A stretch of 64,000 nt of DNA from UBA4722 sp044221135 (lineage in GTDB: Bacteria; Pseudomonadota; Gammaproteobacteria; DSM-16500). This document shows, in pieces, positions 51,802-60,879 of the stretch. The position numbers and the translations under genes were made by a program. How positions within the stretch are numbered: position 1 is the first letter of the stretch; the number at the start of each line of letters is the position of its first letter. Below the pieces are notes generated by a model, which was given only the letters and a program-made list of their open reading frames with translations, was not told the origin of the DNA and made no database searches. The stretch lies in contig JBGAPT010000001.1 in NCBI GenBank assembly GCA_044221135.1, positions 1 to 64,000 on the forward strand. Direction: 5' to 3'.

Positions 51802-53514
51802 ATGCGATTTATCAAACAATGGGTGGTGTTTATAACAGTGGGTGCGTTATCAAGTGGCGCAGCTTTGTCTTGGGCTGAGGATGCTTCTGTGGCACCTAAT
51901 CCAAGTGTGCAAACACAACAACCCCCGCAAGATCTTAACTTACCTTTTAAAGGATTGAATAACTACAGCCAGAATTTTTCAGACTGGGGAATATTACTTG
52001 ACCCCAATTATGATCAACCGATTCCCATTAAAAACCCACAAATGCAGGACACAATTCACCAACACTACTACGGTAAAAAATCAGTTTGGGAAGTACAAAC
52101 TGGTACGCAACTTGCCAGCCAAATAAATGATATTCGCGGAGTTGAAAAGTCTTATCTTGAATACAGTGACGGTAATGGTAACCACATAGATTATTATAAT
52201 AATCCTGATCCTAGTAATCCATCTACTATTATTTACGATAAACAAGTTAGTGATGACTTAAAAGCACAGATGGATCTTGATAATCAACTTCCTGCAGGTT
52301 ATCAGTATGATCCTGCCCGTCGGGGTATTATGGTACAAAATGCCAATACCCGCATCTTGCCCACCACTCAAGGATATTATAAAAAGGGTACATTAGTGGG
52401 TGAAGGACCTGATTTCGACAACATACAAACGACAGCAACCTGGGCCGGCACTCCGGTTTATATTCTAGCTTATACTAATGATAAAAAGTGGGATTTAGTC
52501 GCTACAGGCGATTGTATTGGTTGGGTTGAAGACGATAAAGTGGCAACTGTAACCCAGAATTTTATAGATGCCTGGAAAAAACCAATCGAAGATAATGGGT
52601 TAGTTGCAATCATTAACCCAGAAGTCGCTATTGCTGAAAAAGAGGGAACAAAACATTTTACAGGCTACGTAGGAATGATTCTTCCTTTAGCTGATAAAGA
52701 TGAAGCAGCTAATCCTGGTTTTTCTGTGATGATCCCAGTAAAAGATCTTTCTGGTATAGCACGCATTCATTATGCAAACTTATCAAAAGAAGATGCTGTA
52801 AAAGTTCCTTATCTTCCCACACCTAGACACTTTGTTACAATCATGCAACATCAACTGGGTCGACACTATGCCTGGGGTGCTGGCCATCCTTATGGAACGG
52901 ATCCAGAGATTTTTTATAATGACACTTCCTCTGAAACAAAAAATCTTTTAACAGCATTTGGTATCTACGTACCAAGACACTCTACATTCCAGGTTAAAGA
53001 AAGTGAAGTGCCTGGCAGAGCAGAAGATTATACTTATGATGCGACCGGTCATCATACTACGACAGAAGAACGAATTGCGCATTTACAAGAAAGTGGCCAT
53101 CCTTTTATGACAATTTTAGGAGGGTTAGGCTTATACTTAGGCAATTATGCTAATCTCAGCGATCCAACAAAAACAAAAGTAGCATTAATGTATCAAAATC
53201 CATTTGGCCTGCGACCATCTGCAGCATCGATTGCTGCAGGAAAAGATTATGATAGACGAGCCGTCATTGAAAAAGCCGTGATTTTACCTATACTCGCTTC
53301 TTACCCTGAAGATCCTAATTTAACTTCATTTATCAGCAGGGATCCTTTTATAGTGATGTATTTAGATGATGTTGCAAAGAGTGCTTCAGATACAACTGAA
53401 TCAAAAGACACAGCGAATACACCAACAGCTGCACCAACAACATTGATGGTGTTAGACGGTAAAGAGCTAGCTAATGATAAAATGGACATCAAGAGCTTGA
53501 CGGCAAAGCAATAA
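51802..53514 (+). CDS. Exported SH3/NlpC-P60-like protein with lost catalytic cysteine
   Basis: 570 aa with a signal peptide ending near SWAEDA. Residues ~55-180 match an N-terminal stabilising region of NlpC/P60 hydrolases. SH3-like segments follow (NANTRILPTTQGYYKKG, WAGTPVYILAYTNDKKW, DCIGWVEDDKVA). The NlpC/P60 fold begins at GRHYAWGAGHPYG (residue 353 on). Where the family has the nucleophile (xDCSSL) this protein reads NDTSSET with Thr375. A histidine is kept in GHPFM (H433), but the later HNxWG is YQNPFG at 464-469. FGIYVPRHSTFQ confirms the alignment. It is probably catalytically dead and perhaps a peptidoglycan-binding or regulatory protein. Confidence 0.82.
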   Translation: MRFIKQWVVFITVGALSSGAALSWAEDASVAPNPSVQTQQPPQDLNLPFKGLNNYSQNFSDWGILLDPNYDQPIPIKNPQMQDTIHQHYYGKKSVWEVQTGTQLASQINDIRGVEKSYLEYSDGNGNHIDYYNNPDPSNPSTIIYDKQVSDDLKAQMDLDNQLPAGYQYDPARRGIMVQNANTRILPTTQGYYKKGTLVGEGPDFDNIQTTATWAGTPVYILAYTNDKKWDLVATGDCIGWVEDDKVATVTQNFIDAWKKPIEDNGLVAIINPEVAIAEKEGTKHFTGYVGMILPLADKDEAANPGFSVMIPVKDLSGIARIHYANLSKEDAVKVPYLPTPRHFVTIMQHQLGRHYAWGAGHPYGTDPEIFYNDTSSETKNLLTAFGIYVPRHSTFQVKESEVPGRAEDYTYDATGHHTTTEERIAHLQESGHPFMTILGGLGLYLGNYANLSDPTKTKVALMYQNPFGLRPSAASIAAGKDYDRRAVIEKAVILPILASYPEDPNLTSFISRDPFIVMYLDDVAKSASDTTESKDTANTPTAAPTTLMVLDGKELANDKMDIKSLTAKQ

Positions 53515-53560
53515 TATCTAACAGGTTAGTTTACGGAGCTAGCAAGGCGGATAAATGTAA

Positions 53561-54397
53561 ATGAGTAGATCGATATATAGTATCTATTACATACCATTCT
53601 TTCTTACATTATTCTTTGTAATGACAGAAATGAATAACTGCCTTGCAGCGACTACTCAATACCCTGAAGCAAATGCGGTTATTCTCGAGCAGAAAAGTTT
53701 GCCCAACCAATTGGGAACTTATCGTCATATCCAATTGACTGATAAAAATATTCAACTCCATGCTGTGACTCTTGATAAAAAATACCGCTCGAAAATTTAT
53801 CGGCAAATGACTGAAAACCAATCTCAAGCTCACTCTATTCGACACATAAGCCAAAAAGAAAAATATGATATAGGTATCAATGGAGGATTTTATACTACCC
53901 GTTTTCACCCTGCGGGATTGTTGATTCAAGACGGTAAAACAATAGCCAAGCTTGCAAAAGACCCTCTCCTTTCTTCTTGTATTCGAGCTGACAAAGATGA
54001 AAAACTTTTTTTAGAAAAACAACCTAAAGATTGTTTACATGCTTTAAATGCTATGCAAACTGGCCCACTACTTATTAGAGAAGGGGAAATTAGTAAAAAT
54101 ATAACAGTGCTTGAGAAAAAGTTAACCTCTATCAAAGCCTATTTTGAACCTCACAGAAGAACGCTGCTAGCACAATCAAGCGATCAGAAACTCATTATCA
54201 TTGTCACATCGCCTGTTACTTTATCTGATATGGCAGCTATTTTAAAAAACCATCCTGCTCTATTTGGAATAGATCATATAGCAATGGCTTTAAATTTAGA
54301 TGGCGGCTCGTCAACAGGTATGTATATCAAATTAAGCAAAAGACCCTTTTATTTCCAAGAGAAAAAATATGTAAAAACGCTTTTATTATTTAACTGA
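53561..54397 (+). CDS. Exported phosphodiester glycosidase-family protein (NAGPA domain)
   Basis: 278 aa with an N-terminal hydrophobic signal (YIPFFLTLFFVMTEMNNCLA). The domain of the human 'uncovering enzyme' family is shown by GINGGFYTTRFHPAGLLI, MQTGPLLIREGEI, RRTLLAQSSDQKLIIIV, and the C-terminal NLDGGSSTGMYIK. Family members cleave N-acetylglucosamine-1-phosphodiesters or related sugar phosphodiesters in envelope polymers. Substrate unknown. It lies 46 nt downstream of the NlpC-like gene on the same strand, so both may serve the same envelope polymer. Confidence 0.88.
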   Translation: MSRSIYSIYYIPFFLTLFFVMTEMNNCLAATTQYPEANAVILEQKSLPNQLGTYRHIQLTDKNIQLHAVTLDKKYRSKIYRQMTENQSQAHSIRHISQKEKYDIGINGGFYTTRFHPAGLLIQDGKTIAKLAKDPLLSSCIRADKDEKLFLEKQPKDCLHALNAMQTGPLLIREGEISKNITVLEKKLTSIKAYFEPHRRTLLAQSSDQKLIIIVTSPVTLSDMAAILKNHPALFGIDHIAMALNLDGGSSTGMYIKLSKRPFYFQEKKYVKTLLLFN

Positions 54398-54411
54398 TTA
54401 ACATCAGCGAT

Positions 54412-54557
54412 TACGGTCTGCTTACATTTCGCTAGGCCGAGGTGGAATGTCTTTATTTTCGAGCACCGCAGCGCAGTTGACATGTGAGTCAATGAGCAGC
54501 GGAGCGCAGAAAATCAAGACATTACGCCCGGCATAGTAGAAATGTAAGCAGGCCGTA
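54412..54557. mobile_element. MITE family A, copy 2 (142 bp, element 54414-54555) between TA dinucleotides
   Basis: Same length as copy 1. Ends CGGTCTGCTTACATTTC and GAAATGTAAGCAGGCCG, TA on both sides. Interior shares GAGGTGGAATGTCTTTATTT, TCGAGCACCGCAGCG and ATTACGCCCGGCATAGTAGA with copy 1. Where the two copies differ, the partner strand differs to match: TTGAC/GTCAA here against TTTAC/GTAAA in copy 1, and CTTACATTT/AAATGTAAG against TTGACAATT/AATTGTCAA. Lies between the glycosidase gene and acs without touching either coding region. Confidence 0.85.
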
Positions 54558-54581
54558 ATCATAAAGAGAAAGGAATCGACA

Positions 54582-56636
54582 ATGGATAAAAGTAAAATTT
54601 ATAATGTGCCTGCTTCTTTTGCCCGCAATGCTTATATTAACGAAGATAAATATAAGACACTCTACAAACACTCTATCGACAACCCTGACGTATTTTGGGC
54701 AGAACAAGCCCGCAAATTTATCACTTGGTTTTCTCCCTGGAAATCAGTGCAAAGTGGTGGTTTTGATAAACTCGACACACGCTGGTTCAGTGAGGGTAAA
54801 TTAAATGCTTGTTATAATTGCGTTGACCGACATTTAGAAAAACGCAAAGACCAAATAGCCATTATTTGGCAAGGCGATAACCCCAATGAAACCTTAACTT
54901 TAACTTATGCTGAGTTACACGAAAAAATTTGTCGCTTTGCTAATGTGCTAAAAAAACTGGGCGTTAAAAAAGGGGATCGTGTTTGTATTTATTTACCCAT
55001 GATTCCTGAAGGCGTAATTGCGATGCTTGCTTGTGCGCGCATTGGTGCCATTCATTCCGTTGTATTCAGTGCATTCTCGCCAGATTCATTGAAAGCACGC
55101 ATTTTAGATGCGGATTGCCAGCTTCTTATTACTGCTGATTGCGGTGTGCGTGGCGGAAAAAATAATCCATTAAAAGAACATGCTGACAAAGCATTAGAAG
55201 CATGCCCTAACGTAAAACATGTTATTGTTGTAAAGCGTACAGGTGCTGCTATTGCCTGGAATAAAGAACGCGATGTTTGGTATCACGAAGAACTTCAAAG
55301 GGTAAGTATTGAATGTGCCGCTGAAAAACTCGATTCAGATGATCCTTTATTTATTCTTTATACATCAGGATCAACAGGCAATCCAAAAGGCATATTACAT
55401 ACCACCGGCGGCTATCTTGTTTATGCAGCCATCACTCATCAATATGTATTTAATTATCAAGAAGGTGATATTTATTGGTGTACTGCCGATATAGGCTGGA
55501 TTACAGGTCATTCTTATCTAGTCTATGGCCCTTTATTAAATGGCGCGACGACGCTGATGTTTGAAGGAGTCCCTCACTATCCCACTTTTTCACGCTTCTG
55601 GGAAATTATCGATAAATACAAAGTCACTATTTTTTACACTGCGCCTACTGCTATTCGCGCTTTACGTAAAGAAGGTGATCAATGGGTCAAACAAACAAGC
55701 CGGAAAAGCCTCAAGTTATTAGGCACTGTTGGAGAACCTATTAATCCTGCTGCATGGGAATGGTATTATCACGTGATTGGTGAAGGACGCTGTCCAATTG
55801 TGGACACGTGGTGGCAAACAGAAACGGGCGGCATTCTCCTCACACCCTTTCCTGGCGCAACACCGCTGAAACCCGGATCTGTTAGCTGGCCATTCTTTGG
55901 AATTTCCCCTGAAATTGTAGATGAACAAGGTAATACTGTAGAAGATGGGAAAACGGGGAAATTAGTTATAAAAAAACCTTGGCCTGGTTTAATGAAAACG
56001 ATCTACGGTGATCAAAAACGTTTTAAGGAAACTTATTTTAAAGAAATAGCTGGAAAGTATTTAACAGGAGATGGCGCAGATTGTGATACGGATGGCTACT
56101 TCTGGATCACTGGGCGTAACGATGATATTATTAAAGTATCAGGACATCGTATTGGCTCTGGAGAGTTAGAAATTATTTTAAATTCTCACCCTGCAGTAGC
56201 TGAATCTGCTGCAGTCGCTGCGCCTGATGAAATCAAAGGAAATAGTATTTACGCTTTTGTCACTACAAAATCGGGAATACAACCCACACAAGCTCTAAAG
56301 AAAGAATTAATCCAAAAAATACATGATGAGATTGGGCCTCATGCAATCATTGGAACAATACAATGGGCAAAAGATCTTCCTAAAACACGCTCAGGGAAAA
56401 TTATGCGACGTCTTTTAAGAAAAATTGCCTGTGGCGAGTTAACAGATTTGGGTGATACCTCTACATTGGCTGATCCTAGCGTTGTGGATGCGTTAATTTC
56501 TGAAAGAGATAAAACCTCTTTACCTCCTGAATATCAACGTTATTTTAGAATTTGGTGGTTATTGGGTATTCCTGCATTTTTCGCTTTAATTGCTGCTTTA
56601 TATTTAATGGCTAACAGACCTGAGCATTTATGGTAG
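54582..56636 (+). CDS. acs: Acetyl-CoA synthetase with C-terminal transmembrane tail
   Basis: 684 aa (usual ~650). Makes acetyl-CoA from acetate, ATP and CoA. Core motifs: YTSGSTGNPKGILHTTGG, IGWITGHSYLVYGPL, DTWWQTETGG, YLTGDGADCDTDGYFWITGRNDDIIKVSGHRIG and the acetylatable lysine in PKTRSGKIMRRLLRK. After the normal end (TSTLADPSVVDALI) there are ~30 extra residues with one membrane helix, IWWLLGIPAFFALIAALYLM, and a short NRPEHLW end. The tail would anchor the enzyme in the inner membrane. AAAGGA precedes the ATG. The next gene is a carboxylate symporter. Confidence 0.93.
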   Translation: MDKSKIYNVPASFARNAYINEDKYKTLYKHSIDNPDVFWAEQARKFITWFSPWKSVQSGGFDKLDTRWFSEGKLNACYNCVDRHLEKRKDQIAIIWQGDNPNETLTLTYAELHEKICRFANVLKKLGVKKGDRVCIYLPMIPEGVIAMLACARIGAIHSVVFSAFSPDSLKARILDADCQLLITADCGVRGGKNNPLKEHADKALEACPNVKHVIVVKRTGAAIAWNKERDVWYHEELQRVSIECAAEKLDSDDPLFILYTSGSTGNPKGILHTTGGYLVYAAITHQYVFNYQEGDIYWCTADIGWITGHSYLVYGPLLNGATTLMFEGVPHYPTFSRFWEIIDKYKVTIFYTAPTAIRALRKEGDQWVKQTSRKSLKLLGTVGEPINPAAWEWYYHVIGEGRCPIVDTWWQTETGGILLTPFPGATPLKPGSVSWPFFGISPEIVDEQGNTVEDGKTGKLVIKKPWPGLMKTIYGDQKRFKETYFKEIAGKYLTGDGADCDTDGYFWITGRNDDIIKVSGHRIGSGELEIILNSHPAVAESAAVAAPDEIKGNSIYAFVTTKSGIQPTQALKKELIQKIHDEIGPHAIIGTIQWAKDLPKTRSGKIMRRLLRKIACGELTDLGDTSTLADPSVVDALISERDKTSLPPEYQRYFRIWWLLGIPAFFALIAALYLMANRPEHLW

Positions 56637-56725
56637 TATGTACCGCAGTAGACTCATCATTCAATGTCCGGTATCTTAGGCTTATAGAGGAGCTCTAGCA
56701 GAATCTTATTTGAGAGAGAACAACA

Positions 56726-57910
56726 ATGAACCGAAAAATGCCATTTATTTTATTATTCGAAATTATTGCGATTTCACTTTTAACGCCTTTTATGCCGTTA
56801 ATGCTACAGAAATTATTATTCGCTATTAGTTTAACGATCAAATCGGGTATTGTATTCATACTACCATTGATCATTTTTGGTTTATTGTTTAAAACAATGG
56901 TGGGATTAGCAAAACAAGCCACGTTTATCATTGCTTTTATCTTATTTATGGTTTGTACTTCAAATGCCATCACTACTTTTCTCAGTCATTATGTGGGCAT
57001 TGGAATTTTTCAATTTGATATGGCGATTTTAGCACCGCAATCTATGACGGGTTTAACGCCATTATGGGTACTTCATTTACCAAAGCTGATTGCAAATGAT
57101 AGAGCTATGCTTGCAGGCATTGCACTAGGCATTATCTTCGGCAATCTTTACCCTACCTTCTCGCAATCGGTCGCGGCTAAACTTGACAAGATGATCAACC
57201 AATTATTATCACTTGTTATTTATATTATTCCTGTTTTCATTGCGGGTTTTATTGTTAAATTGCAATTTGATGGTGTCATCACCACGCTTGCAAAAGATTA
57301 TACGAGAATTTTTACTATTATTGCTCTTTCACAATTTTTGTATATTTTTATCATTTATTTTGCAATTAATCGCTTCAAATTGACGAACACTATTCAATCT
57401 ATAAAAAATATGCTGCCTGCCGTCATGACGGGTTTTAGCACTATGTCCAGTGCAGCAGCGATGCCATTCACTATTGCCGGTGTGAAAAGAAATACACAAA
57501 ATACACCGCTAGCAAGTTCCATTATTCCTGTCACGGTGAATATTCATTTAGTCGGTGACTGTATTGCAATCCCTATTCTCGCCTATGCTGTGATCAAAAG
57601 TTTTGGACTTCCTGAACCTGCCTTGATGACTTATCTTATTTTTGTCTTTTATTTTATATTGGCTAAATTTTCTGTCGCAGCAATTCCTGGAGGCGGAATT
57701 CTTGTCATGCTGCCTATTTTAGAAAATTACCTTGGTTTTAATGGTGAAATGCTTTCATTGATCACGGCACTCTATATTTTATTTGATCCTGTAATTACAA
57801 GCGCTAATGTGCTGGGTAATGGTGCGTTTGCATTGTTAATAGATAAGTTGCAAGGGTATAGAGCAAAAGTGATAGATCCAACACTGAGTACTACCCAAAT
57901 AAATGCGTGA
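56726..57910 (+). CDS. Dicarboxylate/amino acid:cation symporter
   Basis: 394 aa, DAACS/SdcF-GltP family, with about 8 membrane helices plus re-entrant loops. The first re-entrant loop is GFSTMSSAAAMPFTIAGV and the second binding segment is FSVAAIPGGGILVMLPIL; VTVNIHLVGDCIAIP and a terminal ITSANVLGNGAFALL region complete the substrate site. Substrate (C4-dicarboxylate or an amino acid) cannot be told. It is 89 nt downstream of acs, possibly cotranscribed. Confidence 0.85.
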   Translation: MNRKMPFILLFEIIAISLLTPFMPLMLQKLLFAISLTIKSGIVFILPLIIFGLLFKTMVGLAKQATFIIAFILFMVCTSNAITTFLSHYVGIGIFQFDMAILAPQSMTGLTPLWVLHLPKLIANDRAMLAGIALGIIFGNLYPTFSQSVAAKLDKMINQLLSLVIYIIPVFIAGFIVKLQFDGVITTLAKDYTRIFTIIALSQFLYIFIIYFAINRFKLTNTIQSIKNMLPAVMTGFSTMSSAAAMPFTIAGVKRNTQNTPLASSIIPVTVNIHLVGDCIAIPILAYAVIKSFGLPEPALMTYLIFVFYFILAKFSVAAIPGGGILVMLPILENYLGFNGEMLSLITALYILFDPVITSANVLGNGAFALLIDKLQGYRAKVIDPTLSTTQINA

Positions 57911-58019
57911 TGCTATACAACATTATGACCAATAAAAATTTTTACCTTTTTGGGTGATCTATCTGTAATGTAAAAATTACGCTACAATAACGTGCTTTAA
58001 TAACTATGAGGAGTAAAGA

Positions 58020-58391
58020 ATGTTAAAGAAAAGTTTAATGCTAGTTTTGCTAAGTGTTGCAGCTTCAACAGCTTACGCAAATGCTCCAGTTAATACCGAT
58101 GTACAACAGGATATGATCAACCAGCCCTTCTCTATTAATGCAACTCAATGGGGTTATCAATTTAATAATAAATCTGGAAAAATGATGACTTTTGTTCTAG
58201 CAGTCAATCAGTCATCTGAAGGTGCTGTTAATCTTCAATGTTGGCATCGTTCAAATTCTGTTGAAAATTCCCTTATACAACCAGGACAAATATCTGCACC
58301 TTGTGTAACTGATGATTCAATTCGTATTGTTACTGCAGATAGTAAAAATTTACCAGCTACAGGAACTTATTCCATTACACTCGGATCATAA
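58020..58391 (+). CDS. Small secreted protein, function unknown
   Basis: 123 aa with a clear signal peptide MLKKSLMLVLLSVAASTAYA. The mature ~100 residues are beta-rich, with two cysteines (LQCWHR, APCVTDD) that can form one disulfide, and end TGTYSITLGS. AGGAG precedes the ATG. Not recognised; the size and fold character suit a periplasmic or surface beta-sandwich. Confidence 0.75.
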   Translation: MLKKSLMLVLLSVAASTAYANAPVNTDVQQDMINQPFSINATQWGYQFNNKSGKMMTFVLAVNQSSEGAVNLQCWHRSNSVENSLIQPGQISAPCVTDDSIRIVTADSKNLPATGTYSITLGS

Positions 58392-58400
58392 ATAAAATAA

Positions 58401-58434
58401 GTATCCGTTCACGAAAAACCTCGTGAATGGATAC
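58401..58434. terminator. Bidirectional terminator between the secreted protein gene and rnhB
   Basis: GTATCCGTTCACGA and TCGTGAATGGATAC form a 14-bp stem with one G-U pair and a 6-nt loop. A-rich sequence precedes it and a T/A-rich run follows, serving both convergent genes. Confidence 0.7.
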
Positions 58435-58440
58435 AATTAT

Positions 58441-59034
58441 TTATTTTATTTCAGTAAAAAACTTCGCCACCGGTGCAAACGAGCGTCTGTGTATACTGAC
58501 TGGGCCGTACGCTTTTAACGCCGCCATATGTTGTGGTGTGCCATAACCTTTATGTTGAGCAAATCCATAATGAGGAAATTGTATATCCAGTTCTCGCATT
58601 TCTTGATCACGTAACACTTTAGCGACAATAGAAGCTGCGCTGATGGCGGGTTCCGTCTTATCACCATTTACAATTGTTTTGACCTGACAGTGCAGTCGTG
58701 GACTGGAATTGCCATCAATCAAAGCAAGTTGAGGGATAACCTTTAATCCTGCAACAGCGCGCTGCATGGCTAAATAAGTCGCTTGCAAGATATTAACACG
58801 ATCTATTTCTTCTACATCTGCACGTCCAAAAGCCCAGGCCAGTGAATGTTCCTGAATCTGGACAAATAATAATTCTCGCTCTTTCGCACTCAATAATTTG
58901 GAATCAGCAAGCCCTGTGATGGGTTTATCTGGATTTAAAATCACAGCGGCTGCATACACAGGTCCCGCCAAGGGTCCCCGCCCTGCCTCATCTATCCCTG
59001 CAATCCTTTGATGGGCTTCTCCATTCTTATACAT
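58441..59034 (-). CDS. rnhB: Ribonuclease HII
   Basis: 197 aa. Cuts RNA-DNA hybrids and single ribonucleotides in DNA. IAGIDEAGRGPLAGPVYAAAV holds the DE metal pair; SAISAASIVAKVLRDQEM and HKGYGTPQHMAALKAYG are typical. Here it is separated from lpxB, its usual neighbour, by putP and an orphan. Confidence 0.95.
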   Translation of the reverse strand: MYKNGEAHQRIAGIDEAGRGPLAGPVYAAAVILNPDKPITGLADSKLLSAKERELLFVQIQEHSLAWAFGRADVEEIDRVNILQATYLAMQRAVAGLKVIPQLALIDGNSSPRLHCQVKTIVNGDKTEPAISAASIVAKVLRDQEMRELDIQFPHYGFAQHKGYGTPQHMAALKAYGPVSIHRRSFAPVAKFFTEIK

Positions 59035-59338
59035 TAAGGTTTCCTTTATTTATTATTTTACATTTTGATTTCGCACGGAGACTTATTTCCTGTGTAAAGT
59101 CAATAAATTACAGGATACTTACATTAACCATCCTCTCTCTTAAATACAAGTAGGTGACAAAAATTTAAATTGCTTTTACAATGTTCCAGCTTCATTTTGA
59201 ATGGCCTGGTGTCCTGCAACTGATGGAAGACTGCGACAAGTGAAAATGGAAGCCCCCGCCCTGCATTCAATGGCTTAATATTCTGTTAAGGTTACAAGCA
59301 TACAATACAAAACGAGTCCATAACCTAGAGAGCGCATT
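59035..59338. other. 304-bp gap without a gene
   Basis: Between divergent rnhB and putP. GCTTCATTTTGA (about 59190) and TGAAAATGGAAGC (about 59240) form an imperfect inverted repeat, and AATGGC words recur. No ORF and no match to repeat families A-F was found; it presumably holds both promoters. Confidence 0.4.
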
Positions 59339-60835
59339 ATGACTGCAAGTCTTTCAACTATAACAACTTTTGCTATCTACTTACTAGCCATATTGCTATT
59401 AAGCTGGGGTGGCTTCAAGGCTACGAACAATCTTTCTGACTATATCTTAGGAGGAAGACGGTTAAATAGTTTTGTGACGGCACTTTCTGCTGGGGCTTCG
59501 GACATGAGTGGATGGCTCTTAATGGGGCTGCCAGGCTTAGTCTTTCTAACAGGGATATCTGGGTTATGGGTTGCGGTTGGATTGATTATAGGCGCTTGGT
59601 TAAATTGGCATTTTGTAGCTGCGCGATTAAGATTATATACTGAAAAAAGTGGTAACGCTCAAACGCTTCCTGATTTCCTCTCCAACCGATTTGAAGATAA
59701 AAGCCATCTATTGCGTATCGTAGCTACCCTTGCCATTTTAATTTTCTTCACACTGTATTGTTCTTCAGGCATCGTAGCGGGTGCACGCTTATTTGAAAGT
59801 ATGTTTGGTTTGTCCTATACAACAGCCTTGTGGGTAGGCGCATTGATTACGATTTTCTATGTGTTTATTGGGGGGTTTTTAGCAATCAGCTGGATAGACA
59901 CCATACAAGCTTCTTTAATTATTACTGCATTAATTGTGACACCGCTTGCTATTATTCATGCGAACGGGGGCATTGCGCCTAGCATTCATGCCATACAACT
60001 CCTTCATCCGACCAATACGGATTTCTTTTCTCATTTAAATGGGGTGGGAGTCATTTCATTATTGGCATGGGGATTGGGTTATTTTGGCCAGCCCCATATT
60101 CTAGTGCGATTCATGGCGGCAAAATCTATTAAAGCCATCCCCTCTGCACGACGTATTAGCATGACTTGGATGATCTTGTGTTTAGGCGGTGCGGTTGCTG
60201 TAGGATTTTTTGGATCCGCTTATTTTGCATTGCATGCAAGTCATGCAATGGCCGTCAATGCTAATCCAGAAAGTGTTTTTATGGAAGTTGTGAAGCAATT
60301 ATTTAATCCATGGATTGCTGGATTTTTATTAGCGGCTATTCTTGCTGTCATCATGAGTGCACTGTCATGCCAATTATTGGTTTGCTCCAGTGCGTTAACT
60401 GAAGATATTTATAAAACATTTATACGCAAGAATGCTTCACAATTTGAATTAGTGTGGTGTGGCCGATTGGCTGTTTTGTTAGTAGCATCGATTGCTATCG
60501 CTATCGCATCCAATCCTGAAAATCAAATATTAAAAATGGTAAGCTATGCATGGGCTGGTTTTGGTGCTGCCTTTGGGCCCGTTGTACTCTTATCTTTAAT
60601 TTGGCCTCGCATGACACGGGGTGGTGCATTAGCGGGTATTATTACAGGAACGATCACGGTCATACTCTGGAAACATTTTGCTTGGTTTCAACTTTATGAA
60701 ATTTTACCTGGGTTTATTGTGGCATTTTTATCGATTATTATCGTGAGCAAGCTTAGCCAAATGCCGGCACTTTCTATAAAAAGATTATTTGATTCAGTGG
60801 ATGATGAGATTGAAACGGCTTCTATCATGCAATAG
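59339..60835 (+). CDS. putP: Sodium/proline symporter
   Basis: 498 aa, SSS family with about 13 membrane helices. The first helices carry the sodium-site segment SAGASDMSGWLLMGLPG, GARLFESMFGLSY, FLAISWIDTIQASL, GYFGQPHILVRFMAAKSI, and MSALSCQLLVCSSALTEDIYK. All match PutP. Proline uptake would provide carbon and nitrogen. No putA is in the window. Confidence 0.92.
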   Translation: MTASLSTITTFAIYLLAILLLSWGGFKATNNLSDYILGGRRLNSFVTALSAGASDMSGWLLMGLPGLVFLTGISGLWVAVGLIIGAWLNWHFVAARLRLYTEKSGNAQTLPDFLSNRFEDKSHLLRIVATLAILIFFTLYCSSGIVAGARLFESMFGLSYTTALWVGALITIFYVFIGGFLAISWIDTIQASLIITALIVTPLAIIHANGGIAPSIHAIQLLHPTNTDFFSHLNGVGVISLLAWGLGYFGQPHILVRFMAAKSIKAIPSARRISMTWMILCLGGAVAVGFFGSAYFALHASHAMAVNANPESVFMEVVKQLFNPWIAGFLLAAILAVIMSALSCQLLVCSSALTEDIYKTFIRKNASQFELVWCGRLAVLLVASIAIAIASNPENQILKMVSYAWAGFGAAFGPVVLLSLIWPRMTRGGALAGIITGTITVILWKHFAWFQLYEILPGFIVAFLSIIIVSKLSQMPALSIKRLFDSVDDEIETASIMQ

Positions 60836-60879
60836 TTATGTCATATCACCTGCGAGCCGTCGTAGACTCATCGTCACTA

